Shown: piece after piece, positions 8,084-16,713 of the stretch | Numbering within the stretch: position 1 is the first letter of the stretch | Layout: each line of letters opens with the position of its first letter | Source of the DNA: Saprospiraceae bacterium | GTDB taxonomy: Bacteria > Bacteroidota > Bacteroidia > Chitinophagales > Saprospiraceae | NCBI GenBank assembly: GCA_020629515.1 | Contig: JAHDDE010000024.1 | Location: 1-54,719 of the forward strand | Direction of reading: 5' to 3' | DNA length: 54,719 nucleotides | Notes under the pieces: model-generated | Databases searched by the model: none | What the model saw: the letters and a program-made list of their open reading frames with translations, nothing else | What the model was told of the DNA's origin: nothing | Translations under genes and position numbers: made by a program

Positions 8084-9442
8084 TTAATGAGCTCCTGACC
8101 TTATACCCTCCAACTTTTTACCAAAGGCAAAAAATAGTATACCAAAGAGTATGATCAATGCCGCTGGGAAAAATGCCAGATTATCTAAAGTAGCCTGTCC
8201 AGCTACCAGATCTGCGTCCATCTCACTTAGACCACTCTTGATAGCATTAGCTCGCTCACTATCTAACCAGCCACCGATGATCGGCTGCCATATGGATACC
8301 GCAAACATCCCTACACCACCCAAGAAAGAAAGTCCTAAGGCACCTGTGTCTGGTGTATATTCTGCAGCCGCACCTATCATTAATGGCCAGAAATAACACA
8401 CACCTATGGCGAATAATATAGCCGCCACATAGACCATCGCTCCTGTCGCTTGACTCATCAGCAATAGTGCTATCGTGGCAATAATAGCCGAGCCAAATAG
8501 TACACCTATAGGTTTAAACTTATGGATGAGTGGTCCGCCAAAGTATCGTCCCACTGCCATGAGCCCTGTAACTAAGGCTAATACTAACATCGGTTGAGCA
8601 CCTGCGTTACCTAAAATTCGCTCTACCCATTGCTGTGTGCCTAACTCCGCTGTAGCGGTGAGCGACATACATACTGCAAGGAAGGCATAGAGCCAACCGA
8701 ATTGCTTGAATACTAATCCCGCCACTATGGCGATCAATATAAGTTTGACGATACCACTTGAACTATCCCCAAGTAGTGGTTCTAAAATTAAATCTGATGC
8801 AGCAATGCACACAAATAGTGCCACAATCAATAGATACATAGGCGGGAATAACTTACTCAAGTCAATTTTGCCATCATCTATAGTATCTGGAAATTGCTGA
8901 CCAAAGATCAGGTAGGCGTATATAAATGTCGGGATCAACATGATACCCACTTGACTTTGCCAGCCCATACCCATATTAGTCATCACATAGACCACTAAGC
9001 TACCGATGACGATTCCACCAGGAAACCAGACATGAAACTTACTGAGCATGGTGGACTTATTGTCTTCATACATATCCGCTATCATAGGATTACAAGCTGC
9101 TTCGACTGATCCATTAGCAAATCCAATAAAGAATGTAGAGATTAATAGTCCCCAGAATCCTCCAGCTGTGATCGTTAAAATGATGCCAAGCAAGTGACTT
9201 ATAAAGGCCACCCACATTATTTTCCTTGGCCCAAGAGCATTGTAAAGTGGACCACCGATCATGGTCCCAACTGGAAATCCTAAGAATGCCATAGCATTCA
9301 TCCAACCTAATTCTGTGTCATTAAGTCCAAATTCTTCTCCTAATTGGCCCAATAAGCCCGCTCTTATGGCGAAAGTCATCGCCGTAACTATGAGGGCTAT
9401 ACAACTGGCATTAAATAGCCTCGATCTATTTATTCCTTCCAT
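8084..9442 (-). CDS. Major facilitator superfamily transporter
   Basis: This 452-residue integral membrane protein has about 12 predicted hydrophobic helices. The MFS signature between helices 2 and 3 is visible (GGPLYNALGPRKIMW), as is a second-half counterpart (GRYFGGPLIHKFKP). The N-terminal half has a helix 4-5 segment with GFANGSVEAACNPMIADMY, and this pattern resembles sugar-type MFS permeases of Bacteroidota. It starts 27 bp downstream of a DUF1080 (3-keto-disaccharide hydrolase-like) lipoprotein in the same direction. A carbohydrate or derivative is therefore a reasonable substrate guess, but that rests only on context. Confidence 0.88.
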   Translation of the reverse strand: MEGINRSRLFNASCIALIVTAMTFAIRAGLLGQLGEEFGLNDTELGWMNAMAFLGFPVGTMIGGPLYNALGPRKIMWVAFISHLLGIILTITAGGFWGLLISTFFIGFANGSVEAACNPMIADMYEDNKSTMLSKFHVWFPGGIVIGSLVVYVMTNMGMGWQSQVGIMLIPTFIYAYLIFGQQFPDTIDDGKIDLSKLFPPMYLLIVALFVCIAASDLILEPLLGDSSSGIVKLILIAIVAGLVFKQFGWLYAFLAVCMSLTATAELGTQQWVERILGNAGAQPMLVLALVTGLMAVGRYFGGPLIHKFKPIGVLFGSAIIATIALLLMSQATGAMVYVAAILFAIGVCYFWPLMIGAAAEYTPDTGALGLSFLGGVGMFAVSIWQPIIGGWLDSERANAIKSGLSEMDADLVAGQATLDNLAFFPAALIILFGILFFAFGKKLEGIRSGAH

Positions 9443-9469
9443 TTTCTTTTTATTAGTATTAGTTAGTTT

Positions 9470-10216
9470 TTAAAGTTGTCTGATTTTAATATTCTTAAAC
9501 GATACTGGATCTGTATGATCTTGTAGTACTATTCTCCCTTTCTTATATTTTCCGAATCCTGACATGTCTTTGAATTTACTATTGGCAACCATCTCATCCC
9601 AAGCTTCGTCGTGCATGGTGAAGTTGACAACATTCACCTCATTTTGCCAAAATTGCATCTTCCCATTATCCGAAACGATCCGTATGGCATTCCATTCGCC
9701 AGCCTCCTTTACGGTTACCTTGCTGCATTCTATCAGATCATAAAGGTCTCCAGCTTTATGCTTTATGATTTTGGCATCCGGATGACACGAATTATCTAAG
9801 ATTTGCATTTCGGGTCCAGTTAACCATGGATAAGGATATTCCTCCGTTTCTTGTACATTCCACATTATGCCACTATTGCCACATTTGGCTATTTTCCATT
9901 CTAGAGCTAATTCAAAATTCTCGTACTCCTTATTACTTGTTAGATCTCCACCGTCTTCATTCTCTGGGTTGAATGAAATAGTGCCATCGACAACTTCCCA
10001 ATTTTTGTTAAGATCAGAGGCATTGTATTTATGCCATTGATCGATAGAGACTCCATCAAAAAGTAATTCCCAACCTTCTGATTTCTCTTCTTCCGTTAGG
10101 GTGTTGTCAGTATTCTGTGGGATATTGGTAGGCACCGAAGTTTCCTGTTTTGCATGTTCATTTGGTTTGCAACCTAATAATACAGCACAGATAAAAAGCA
10201 CTATTGATATTCTCAT
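9470..10216 (-). CDS. DUF1080 (3-keto-disaccharide hydrolase-like) lipoprotein
   Basis: This is a 248-residue periplasmic or surface lipoprotein. The signal MRISIVLFICAVLLGCKPN contains lipobox LLGC. A single DUF1080 concanavalin-like domain covers about residues 45-248, with the family hallmarks GWELLFDGVSIDQWHKY near the start, then FELALEWKI, GNSGIMWNVQE, PEMQILDN and a C-terminal GRIVLQDH...FKNIKIR. Some members of this family hydrolyse 3-keto-glycosides. It is followed by an MFS transporter in the same direction, which suggests hydrolysis and uptake of an oxidised sugar. A second, two-domain member occurs at 49881-51005. Confidence 0.9.
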   Translation of the reverse strand: MRISIVLFICAVLLGCKPNEHAKQETSVPTNIPQNTDNTLTEEEKSEGWELLFDGVSIDQWHKYNASDLNKNWEVVDGTISFNPENEDGGDLTSNKEYENFELALEWKIAKCGNSGIMWNVQETEEYPYPWLTGPEMQILDNSCHPDAKIIKHKAGDLYDLIECSKVTVKEAGEWNAIRIVSDNGKMQFWQNEVNVVNFTMHDEAWDEMVANSKFKDMSGFGKYKKGRIVLQDHTDPVSFKNIKIRQL

Positions 10217-10310
10217 GATAGTTAGATATTTTTCAATTGATGAATATAAGCAACAGAGTTGGATGTTAGTTACTTAATTTTCTTCAATCATACTCCGACT
10301 ACCATAGTTC

Positions 10311-10345
10311 TTTGGAACTAATGACAAAAGGAACATGTATTTTTG
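10311..10345 (+). promoter_or_regulatory. Candidate Bacteroidota sigma-A promoter for hemJ
   Basis: TTTG at 10311-10314 and TATTTTTG (TAnnTTTG) at 10338-10345 are separated by 23 bases, slightly longer than the usual 19-21. The -7 element ends 21 bases before the hemJ ATG. Confidence 0.4.
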
Positions 10346-10366
10346 TAGGCAAAGTGTGCTCTTTAT

Positions 10367-10909
10367 ATGACGGCAATATTACTTTTCAAGGCACTCCATA
10401 TAGTCGGTTTTACAGCTTGGTTTGGAGGATTATTTTATTTGGTCAGGATACTTGTATATCATCGAGAGGCTTTTGACAAGAGTCCTGTCGAGCAAGATGT
10501 GCTTATACCGCAGTACAAGATCATGGAAAATAGGGTATATCGCATCATATGCAACCCCGGCATGATGATTACGTGGGTATTTGGTTTGGCCATGATCTAT
10601 AACTACGGATGGGAATGGTTTAGGGTTAATTATTGGCTTCACTTGAAGTTATTATTAGTGATAGGCTTGACGATTTATCATCTGTATTGTAAGCAGCTTA
10701 TCAACTCTTTAGGAGATGGAAGTTTGGGTATTTCATCATTTAATTATCGCTTACTTAATGAAGTCCCCAGCATTTTTTTATTGTCCATTGTTCTTTTGGC
10801 AGTTTTTCGCAACCTATTAGATTTTGGTTTGGCATTAGTGGGAGTAATTCTTTTTGGAGTAATTTTATATTTATTCGCCAAACTATATAAACGACAGCGT
10901 ACTTCTTAA
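10367..10909 (+). CDS. hemJ: HemJ-type protoporphyrinogen IX oxidase (CopD-like membrane protein)
   Basis: This 180-residue membrane protein with about five helices fits the HemJ/UPF0093 family, which oxidises protoporphyrinogen IX to protoporphyrin IX in the inner membrane during haem synthesis. Visible family features are the N-terminal FKALHIVGFTAWFGGLFYL with conserved His11, the RVYRIICNPGMMITWVFGL segment, and WLHLKLLLV with the conserved Lys, followed by an HLYCK region. The length is slightly above the usual 140-160 residues because of an extra C-terminal helix. A candidate promoter lies just upstream. No other haem genes are nearby. The following SRPBCC gene starts 20 bp later and may be co-transcribed. 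Confidence 0.85.
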   Translation: MTAILLFKALHIVGFTAWFGGLFYLVRILVYHREAFDKSPVEQDVLIPQYKIMENRVYRIICNPGMMITWVFGLAMIYNYGWEWFRVNYWLHLKLLLVIGLTIYHLYCKQLINSLGDGSLGISSFNYRLLNEVPSIFLLSIVLLAVFRNLLDFGLALVGVILFGVILYLFAKLYKRQRTS

Positions 10910-10929
10910 TTGATTAAATCAAACGGAAA

Positions 10930-11949
10930 ATGAAGATATTTTTGAAATATATATTACTCCCTATAGCATTGATTATCGGCATTTACTGTGTCCTATGTTA
11001 TTTCGGCCCTAAAACATTCGATACAGATGAGAATATTGATGTGAAAAGTTCACCAAGTGTGGTATATAACCTTGTTAATAGCTTGAAAAAAACTGCTTCT
11101 TGGAATGATTGGATGTTATCTGACACTACGATGTCGGTAGAATACAATGAGGTAGAACGAGGAATTGGTGCAAGTAGTAGTTGGAAAGGCAAAGACGGAA
11201 ACGGCAAACAGACCATCGTCGATGCAGTTAAAAATCAAAAAATTACTACAGAACTTACATTTGAAGGTTGGGATGGTGTAAATACCTCTGATTTTATCCT
11301 AACACCTAATGGAGATGAAACCAATGTGAGATGGACCTTCAAAAGTGGATCTGAATTACCCTTTTTATTAAGGGGGTATATGTTAGTAAGTCGAGCTAAA
11401 GCTGACATGAAAAAAAGTTATCAGACTGGGTTAGAGAATATTAAGAAAATAGCTGAAGAGCGTTCCCAAAATGGAGTATACAATGGATACACCATTCAAC
11501 TAAAAGAATTTGGAGAACGCAACTTTGTATTAAATCGAAGTGAGGTAAAAAAGTCTAACGTACAGCAGTTTTATGCCACCAATTTAGGGTCCTTATTTTC
11601 TAAGGTGCAGCAGTCGGGTATTGAGATGGACGGTATGCCTTGTGGATTGTTTTTTAAATGGGAGGATGGTTCAGACGTAACAGATATGGCAGCAGCGATC
11701 CCTGTCAAAGAGGCTTTATCAATTGATGGAGCATCTTCATTGCAGATATCCGATAAACCTGCTATACAAGTAGACTATTATGGCGACTATATGGGTGCAT
11801 ATAAAGCACATAATGCGATAGAAGAATATCTATTAGATAATGGTCTTTTTCAAGACCCCCCAGCTATAGAGGAATATGTCACAGATCCGACTACCGAGAA
11901 GGATCCATCCAAGTGGTTAACAAAAATCACTTACTATTATTCCGAATAG
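10930..11949 (+). CDS. SRPBCC-domain plus GyrI-like effector-binding protein
   Basis: This 339-residue protein has an N-terminal hydrophobic segment (about residues 5-25) that could anchor it in the membrane. A START/SRPBCC-like polyketide-cyclase domain follows (about 35-175; VKSSPSVVYNLVNSL, WNDWMLSD, RWTFKSGSELPF). The C-terminal half (about 185-339) has the GyrI-like/AraC effector-binding pattern (IQLKEFGERNFVLNR, FKWEDG, DYYGDYMGAYKAHNAIEEYL). This architecture is known in Bacteroidota and usually binds small hydrophobic ligands, but no ligand can be read from the sequence. It ends 3 bp from the stop of the convergent hpt gene, leaving no room for a terminator hairpin between them. Confidence 0.8.
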   Translation: MKIFLKYILLPIALIIGIYCVLCYFGPKTFDTDENIDVKSSPSVVYNLVNSLKKTASWNDWMLSDTTMSVEYNEVERGIGASSSWKGKDGNGKQTIVDAVKNQKITTELTFEGWDGVNTSDFILTPNGDETNVRWTFKSGSELPFLLRGYMLVSRAKADMKKSYQTGLENIKKIAEERSQNGVYNGYTIQLKEFGERNFVLNRSEVKKSNVQQFYATNLGSLFSKVQQSGIEMDGMPCGLFFKWEDGSDVTDMAAAIPVKEALSIDGASSLQISDKPAIQVDYYGDYMGAYKAHNAIEEYLLDNGLFQDPPAIEEYVTDPTTEKDPSKWLTKITYYYSE

Positions 11950-11952
11950 AAT

Positions 11953-12492
11953 TTAGCTTTTTAATTTGTAAATAGCTGGCAGGTCACGACCTAATTCATC
12001 ATAGTCAAGACCATATCCCACAACGAAGTCGTTGGGTATGCTCTTGCCTATATAATCTACGGGCACTATATGCTTGAGCGAATCTGGTTTGAGTAATAGA
12101 CTCACCACTTTTATGGATCGAGGCTTTTTTGACCAAAGGTCTTTCAGCGCTCTGTGAAGTGTAGCTCCAGTATCTATTATGTCTTCTATAATTAGTAAAT
12201 CTTTATCTTCTATATCAGATTTCAAACCTAATATTTTGGTGATTTTGCCAGTAGACTCTGTTCCTTCATAAGAAGAGTATCTTACGAATTCTATAGTAAG
12301 TGGAAAGTTAAATGTTCTTACCAAATCTGCTGCAAAAATGAACGAGCCGTTTAGTATACTCAATATTATTGGGGATTTTCCTTCATAGTCCTTATTGATC
12401 AGATTACCCAATTCATTATTGATATCATCTATTTCTTCTTTACTTATGAATACTTCAAATTCTTTATCATGGAGATTAATCGTGTCTTTCAT
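11953..12492 (-). CDS. hpt: Hypoxanthine phosphoribosyltransferase
   Basis: This 179-residue enzyme of purine salvage converts hypoxanthine (and often guanine) plus PRPP to the nucleotide. The PRPP-binding loop LLIIEDIIDTGATL is present near residues 100-113. The SILNGSFIFAADLVR segment carries the pyrophosphate-loop region, and the C-terminal SIPNDFVVGYGLDYDELGRD is the base-binding/closing segment typical of Hpt. The length is normal for the family. Its start codon lies 3 bp after the stop of an M28 peptidase gene, so the two are probably on one transcript. Confidence 0.93.
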   Translation of the reverse strand: MKDTINLHDKEFEVFISKEEIDDINNELGNLINKDYEGKSPIILSILNGSFIFAADLVRTFNFPLTIEFVRYSSYEGTESTGKITKILGLKSDIEDKDLLIIEDIIDTGATLHRALKDLWSKKPRSIKVVSLLLKPDSLKHIVPVDYIGKSIPNDFVVGYGLDYDELGRDLPAIYKLKS

Positions 12493-12495
12493 ACG

Positions 12496-13887
12496 CTATT
12501 TACTCAATCCTTTATTATCTATCAAATACACTAAACTTGTCATGGCAGCAGCACCGAGCTTAAGTTCTCTTTCATTAACGGCATCAATAATATCATTAGC
12601 GGTGTGATGATAATCAAAATATCTTTGAGAGTCTGGTCGTAGGCCAATCAATATTCCGTTTTGACTTTTCAAAGGATTGATATCTGCCCCAGATCCACCT
12701 TTAGTAAACGTGATGCCATATGGCTCCAAGAGCGGTAGCCATTCATATATCTGACGAAAGTAATTACTGAAAACTTCATCAGTAGCATCAAAACTAAATT
12801 GCCTTGGGGTGAATCCCCCTGCATCTGATTCTATTGCTGCAATATGAAATTCATTTTTTTTGTTAGACTCTTCAGCATAAGCTAATCCACCACCCAAACC
12901 ATTTTCTTCATTCATGAACAGTACGCATCTTATAGTACGTTTGGGTTGATAATTGATTGCTTTTAGTGTACGGAGTACCTCCATAGCATGTACGCATCCT
13001 GCTCCATCATCATGTGCACCGCCTCCTACATCCCAAGAATCTAGATGGCCACCTATTACGATTATTTCATCTGGATATTCAGATCCTTTTATTTCTGCTA
13101 TTACATTGTGAGATAGTTTTGCTGGGTCGACCATTTGGCTATGTGTCTCAATATATAGTGACACGCCATACCTTTTGATGAGATCGCTAAGTTGATCAGA
13201 AGCTTTTGTACTTAGGGCTACTGCTGGAATCTTTTGTACCCCTTCTTTGTATCTTGTTACTCCTGTATGAGGTACGTCATCCGTGAGAGTTGTTAATGAT
13301 CTTACTGCGACGCCAATAGCGCCAAATTCTGCCGCTACTGCTGGACCATTCACTCTTTGATCTCCAGCTCTTCCATAAGCCCTAAAAGTATTTATCAGCG
13401 TGGGATCCATAGGCCTATTAAAAAAGACAATTTTACCATCTATAACTTCTTTGCCAAGCTCTTTAACCTCATCAAGAGAATGAACTTCTATAACGGGTGC
13501 CTCTATACCTGCTGCTCCTGTTCCCACAGAGTTACCTAATGCCAGTGCGTTTAGTGCTATCAGTGCATCTTCTGGCATTCCTTTAATGTATACTTTTTCC
13601 TTAGCACCTCTCACCCAATAGGGTACCTTGCATTCTTGGAGCGTTACATTATCACTTATTGGCTTTAGTTTTTGAGCAGTGTATCTTACCGCTTCTTCAG
13701 CCTCTGGAGATCCAGCTAATCGACCACCTATATCAGTACTTAATTCTGAGAGCCAATCATAACAAGAACCATTGAGAAGTACTTCATCATATATAGATCT
13801 AATCATTGCTGCTTCGGCATCATTTTGTGTCCAAATAGGACTTGCAATAATTAAGTATAGTAAAGTATTAAGCAATGTTGTTTTCAT
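12496..13887 (-). CDS. Exported M28-family zinc aminopeptidase with PA domain
   Basis: This 463-residue exopeptidase has an N-terminal signal peptide. A PA-type insert lies at about residues 125-245. The catalytic domain then shows the full two-zinc set: His and Asp in GGHLDSWDVGGGAHDDGAG, Glu-Glu in NEENGLGGG, Asp in IESDAGGFTPR and the last His in YFDYHHTANDIID. It probably releases N-terminal amino acids in the periplasm (plasma glutamate carboxypeptidase/aminopeptidase S type). The hpt gene follows directly. The 63-bp upstream region is shared with a divergent sigma factor gene. Confidence 0.92.
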   Translation of the reverse strand: MKTTLLNTLLYLIIASPIWTQNDAEAAMIRSIYDEVLLNGSCYDWLSELSTDIGGRLAGSPEAEEAVRYTAQKLKPISDNVTLQECKVPYWVRGAKEKVYIKGMPEDALIALNALALGNSVGTGAAGIEAPVIEVHSLDEVKELGKEVIDGKIVFFNRPMDPTLINTFRAYGRAGDQRVNGPAVAAEFGAIGVAVRSLTTLTDDVPHTGVTRYKEGVQKIPAVALSTKASDQLSDLIKRYGVSLYIETHSQMVDPAKLSHNVIAEIKGSEYPDEIIVIGGHLDSWDVGGGAHDDGAGCVHAMEVLRTLKAINYQPKRTIRCVLFMNEENGLGGGLAYAEESNKKNEFHIAAIESDAGGFTPRQFSFDATDEVFSNYFRQIYEWLPLLEPYGITFTKGGSGADINPLKSQNGILIGLRPDSQRYFDYHHTANDIIDAVNERELKLGAAAMTSLVYLIDNKGLSK

Positions 13888-13915
13888 AAAAAATAATAAT
13901 GTTAAAAAAGGAAAG

Positions 13916-13923
13916 TAACTTTG
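13916..13923 (+). promoter_or_regulatory. Possible -7 element (TAnnTTTG) for the ECF sigma operon
   Basis: TAACTTTG matches the Bacteroidota -7 consensus and ends 27 bases before the sigma factor ATG. No good TTTG is found at the expected -33 distance, so the call is weak. Confidence 0.3.
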
Positions 13924-13950
13924 TCAATTTTATACGTCTAAGTATATGAA

Positions 13951-14550
13951 ATGTTAAAGTTACTCTTTGCACTCTTATCTAAAAGTAAAAGAAAAACTCT
14001 TACAGATGAAGAAGCAATAGCTGAATACATAAAAACTCAAAACAACTATTACTTTGAGATTTTATATAACAGGTATTCTTCTAAGATTTTTGGCAAGTGT
14101 TTGACCTTACTTAAGGATGAATATAAGGCTCAGGATGCAACTCAGGATATAATGATGAAAATACTACTGAATTTGTCTAAGTTCAGTGGTAAATCGAAGT
14201 TTTCAACCTGGGTTTACTCCATCACCTATAATTTCTGTATTGATTATATACGGAAAGGTAAAAAAGATAAAAGCGTGCTTTTAGATGATATTTCTGTATT
14301 GTCAGACGTTGAGGATGAAGTAAGTGATAAGTTCTTATTAGAAATTAAATTAGAACAACTGAAGGTTATCCTTGAAAAAATTAATGTTGAGGATAAAGCT
14401 ATCCTGCTTATGAAGTATATGGATGGTATGTCAATCCGAGATATAGCGGCAATCAAGAATAAATCTGAAAGTGCTATTAAAATGAAAATTAAGCGTGCTA
14501 AAGAGAAATTTGTGAAGACATACGACAGCGCTTACAAAAACTTAAATTGA
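13951..14550 (+). CDS. ECF-type RNA polymerase sigma factor
   Basis: This 199-residue sigma-70 family protein has region 2 at about residues 30-100 (YYFEILYNRYSSKIFGKCL, AQDATQDIMMKILLNL, FSTWVYSITYNFCIDYIRKG) and region 4 at about 125-185 (ILLMKYMDGMSIRDIAAIK, then KSESAIKMKIKRAKEKF). It is followed in an ATGA overlap by a 73-residue protein in the position normally held by an anti-sigma factor, then by an MscS-like channel and a DUF3078 protein. This arrangement suggests an envelope- or osmotic-stress regulon, which is an inference. It differs from the sigma factor at 3390 and does not look like a recent copy of it. Confidence 0.92.
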   Translation: MLKLLFALLSKSKRKTLTDEEAIAEYIKTQNNYYFEILYNRYSSKIFGKCLTLLKDEYKAQDATQDIMMKILLNLSKFSGKSKFSTWVYSITYNFCIDYIRKGKKDKSVLLDDISVLSDVEDEVSDKFLLEIKLEQLKVILEKINVEDKAILLMKYMDGMSIRDIAAIKNKSESAIKMKIKRAKEKFVKTYDSAYKNLN

Positions 14551-14771
14551 TGGCTGAAAACAAAAAAACATCTTTTGATCTTTTGAGAGAGGAAAATGAA
14601 TCAAAATTCGATTCATATAATCAAAAGGTCAAAAATAATTTGGACGGAAGAAAAGATATTTGGTCTTTTTTTGGAGAACTGATTGATTTATACATACCTA
14701 AGATACTTAGTACGTTATTAGGAGGTGCTAGCATTTCGGCTAGTGAAACAAATAAGATCAAAGAAGATTGA
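14550..14771 (+). CDS. Small protein of unknown function coupled to the sigma factor (possible mini anti-sigma)
   Basis: I do not recognise this 73-residue protein. The ATG at 14550 overlaps the TGA of the sigma factor (ATGA), so translation is probably coupled and the stoichiometry fixed. The first 45 residues are highly charged and likely helical (FDLLREENESKFDSYNQKVK). The rest contains an amphipathic or short membrane segment (IWSFFGELIDLYIPKILSTL) and a small polar tail. There is no signal peptide and no zinc motif of a ZAS anti-sigma domain. Position and coupling suggest a regulator of the sigma factor or an adaptor to the channel encoded next. Confidence 0.7.
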   Translation: MAENKKTSFDLLREENESKFDSYNQKVKNNLDGRKDIWSFFGELIDLYIPKILSTLLGGASISASETNKIKED

Positions 14772-14805
14772 TCCTATTTTGATGCATCACATAAAATAAA
14801 CTATC

Positions 14806-15633
14806 ATGACCTTATTCATTGATTTAAGCACTATGACGGATTCGTTACAACAACTTTTTAATCAATTTTTATCTGTTATACCTAATGTAGCAGGGGCTCT
14901 GACCATATTTATAATAGGATTTATAATTGCTAAGATCGTCTCTTCGATAGTGTCCAAATTTTTGAAAAAAATACAAATTGATAAATTTGGTGAAAAACTA
15001 AGTGAGATTGATGTTTTTCAAAAAGCCAATCTAAAAATTGAACTAAGTAAGATCTTTGGTAAAATAATCTATTACTTTTTGCTTCTATTTTTTATGGTGG
15101 CTGCTGCAGATGTGCTCAATATGCCAGCCATCTCCAACTTAGTAACGGGAATGTTCAATCTGATACCTAAACTAATCGTTGGATTCATCATACTCATCTT
15201 TGGTATTTTATTATCAGATGGCATTAGGGGAATTGTAGAAACTACATTAACTTCTTTAGGTATGCCGTCTGCTAAGATGATTGCTTCTTTTCTCTTTTAC
15301 TTTTTATTTATCAATGTGATAATTAGTGCAATTGCACAGGCCGATATAAATACTGAGTTCTTAGAACAAAATATATCAATTGTGATAGGTGGTGGAGTCT
15401 TTGCTTTTGCGATAGGCTATGGCTTAGCCTCAAAAGACTCAGTAGCCAACTTCTTAGCTTCCTTTTATACCAAAGAAAAAGTTAAACTGGGGGATACGGT
15501 TATGATCGAAGATGTTAAAGGCGAAATAATAGAATTAGATAGAAATTCTGTTACAATTTTAGCGGACGATCGTCACATTATATATCCCTTAAAGAAATTA
15601 TTAAACGAAAGGATTTCTATTTACAAAAACTAA
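14806..15633 (+). CDS. MscS-like mechanosensitive ion channel family protein
   Basis: This 275-residue inner-membrane protein has five or so hydrophobic helices. Two TM_helix-type (PF05552) repeats are visible: VAGALTIFIIGFIIAKIVSS with a following LKKIQIDKFGEKL, and IPKLIVGFIILIFGILLSDG with a following LTSLGMP. The pore-lining Gly/Ala helix (GGGVFAFAIGYGLASKDSVA) is next, then a short MscS beta domain (KVKLGDTVMIEDVKGEI...NSVTILADDRHIIYPLKKL). The protein ends there and lacks the large MscS C-terminal vestibule domain. It probably gates in response to membrane tension or ligand. It lies 34 bp behind the coupled sigma factor/73-residue pair. Confidence 0.87.
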   Translation: MTLFIDLSTMTDSLQQLFNQFLSVIPNVAGALTIFIIGFIIAKIVSSIVSKFLKKIQIDKFGEKLSEIDVFQKANLKIELSKIFGKIIYYFLLLFFMVAAADVLNMPAISNLVTGMFNLIPKLIVGFIILIFGILLSDGIRGIVETTLTSLGMPSAKMIASFLFYFLFINVIISAIAQADINTEFLEQNISIVIGGGVFAFAIGYGLASKDSVANFLASFYTKEKVKLGDTVMIEDVKGEIIELDRNSVTILADDRHIIYPLKKLLNERISIYKN

Positions 15634-15658
15634 AATCAGATATTTAAATTTTTTAATT

Positions 15659-16564
15659 ATGAAACGAATTTTTACATTTTGTTTGGCAGTACTATGTGCA
15701 TATGGGACTGGTTTTGCTCAAACTTTGGATGAGGATTTAAAAGCTAAAGAAGCCGAATTAGCAGCCGCTCAAGAAGTACTTGATGGATTAACAGCAGAAG
15801 TTGATGACTTAAAAGCGCAGATAGAGAAAGGTGCTGGATGGGTAAGTGGTTACTCAGGTATAGTTGGATTTGATTTTAACAAATCAAACAGCTGGGTTAG
15901 TAACCCAAATCCAGATGCTTCTTCAAGTGCTTTGAATATTGCATTAACTGGATTCGCTAATAAAGTGACAGAAAAAGATTTCTGGAGAAACAAAGGTCTC
16001 CTAACCAAGGCATGGTCAGATGTCGATCTTTCAGATGCGGATGGTGGAGCAGATGATGATGGTTTGTTTGACAATGGCACAGTGGATTTATTGAATTTGA
16101 GTTCATTATATGGTAGATCTTTGAGTGATCAATGGGCACTATCAGGATTAGGAGAGATGAATACATCTCTTGGTAATTTTCTTAATCCAGGAACCTTAGA
16201 TATTGGTGCAGGTCTTACTTGGACTCCAGACATCGATGATTTGGTTGTAGTGATTCACCCAATTAACTACCATTTCGCTTTTTCTGGCGTTGAAGGTTTA
16301 GAGTCAACAGGTGCCTTAGGAACTAAGATCAGAGCGGATTTCAATAGAAATTTTGGTAAGGTAGGGTACACATCTACACTTACTTCATTTATTCCTTATG
16401 GAAGTAATGAGCCGACGTTATTTGAGTATACATGGATTAACTCTTTAGCGTTCGAAATCTGGCAAGGAATCGGCGTTGGTGTTTCTTTCGGATTAAGAAA
16501 TGCTGAATTCGAAACGGCTAATACTCAGTCTTACTACTCTGTAGGATTATCATATGCGCTTTAA
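15659..16564 (+). CDS. DUF3078 outer-membrane-associated protein
   Basis: This is a 301-residue exported protein. The signal peptide MKRIFTFCLAVLCAYGTGFA is followed by a short heptad-like coiled coil (about residues 24-58, rich in Ala/Glu/Leu). A DUF3078-type beta-rich domain follows, with WVSGYSGIVGFDFNKSNSWV, RSLSDQWALSGLGEMNTSLG, GAGLTWTPD and terminal alternating strands ending in an aromatic (SYYSVGLSYAL), consistent with a small outer-membrane barrel. It is the last gene of the sigma-channel set (25-bp gap) and is followed by a terminator 87 bp on. The function is unknown. Confidence 0.82.
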   Translation: MKRIFTFCLAVLCAYGTGFAQTLDEDLKAKEAELAAAQEVLDGLTAEVDDLKAQIEKGAGWVSGYSGIVGFDFNKSNSWVSNPNPDASSSALNIALTGFANKVTEKDFWRNKGLLTKAWSDVDLSDADGGADDDGLFDNGTVDLLNLSSLYGRSLSDQWALSGLGEMNTSLGNFLNPGTLDIGAGLTWTPDIDDLVVVIHPINYHFAFSGVEGLESTGALGTKIRADFNRNFGKVGYTSTLTSFIPYGSNEPTLFEYTWINSLAFEIWQGIGVGVSFGLRNAEFETANTQSYYSVGLSYAL

Positions 16565-16587
16565 AAAATATAAATAGTCAATTAATA

Positions 16588-16619
16588 TTTGGCTGAGAAT
16601 AATTGAGGTCTTACATTTG
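16588..16619 (+). promoter_or_regulatory. Consensus Bacteroidota promoter upstream of polA
   Basis: TTTG (16588-16591), exactly 20 bases, then TACATTTG (TAnnTTTG, 16612-16619): both elements and spacing fit the Bacteroidota housekeeping promoter. Transcription would start near 16626, upstream of a hairpin with terminator features at 16651-16680 and about 88 bases before the polA ATG. Confidence 0.6.
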
Positions 16620-16650
16620 AAGTACCGATTTTATTCTTGTTGATATCAGA

Positions 16651-16680
16651 GCTCATCCCGAGTAATTGGGATGGGCTTTT
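16651..16680 (+). terminator. Intrinsic terminator between the DUF3078 gene and polA
   Basis: GCTCATCCC and GGGATGGGC form a 9-bp stem with one G-T pair around an 8-base loop, followed by TTTTCTTATTTT. It terminates the DUF3078 transcript. Because a consensus promoter lies before it, it also sits inside the likely polA leader. Confidence 0.8.
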
Positions 16681-16713
16681 CTTATTTTAGCACCAATTAA
16701 TAATACTATATAA

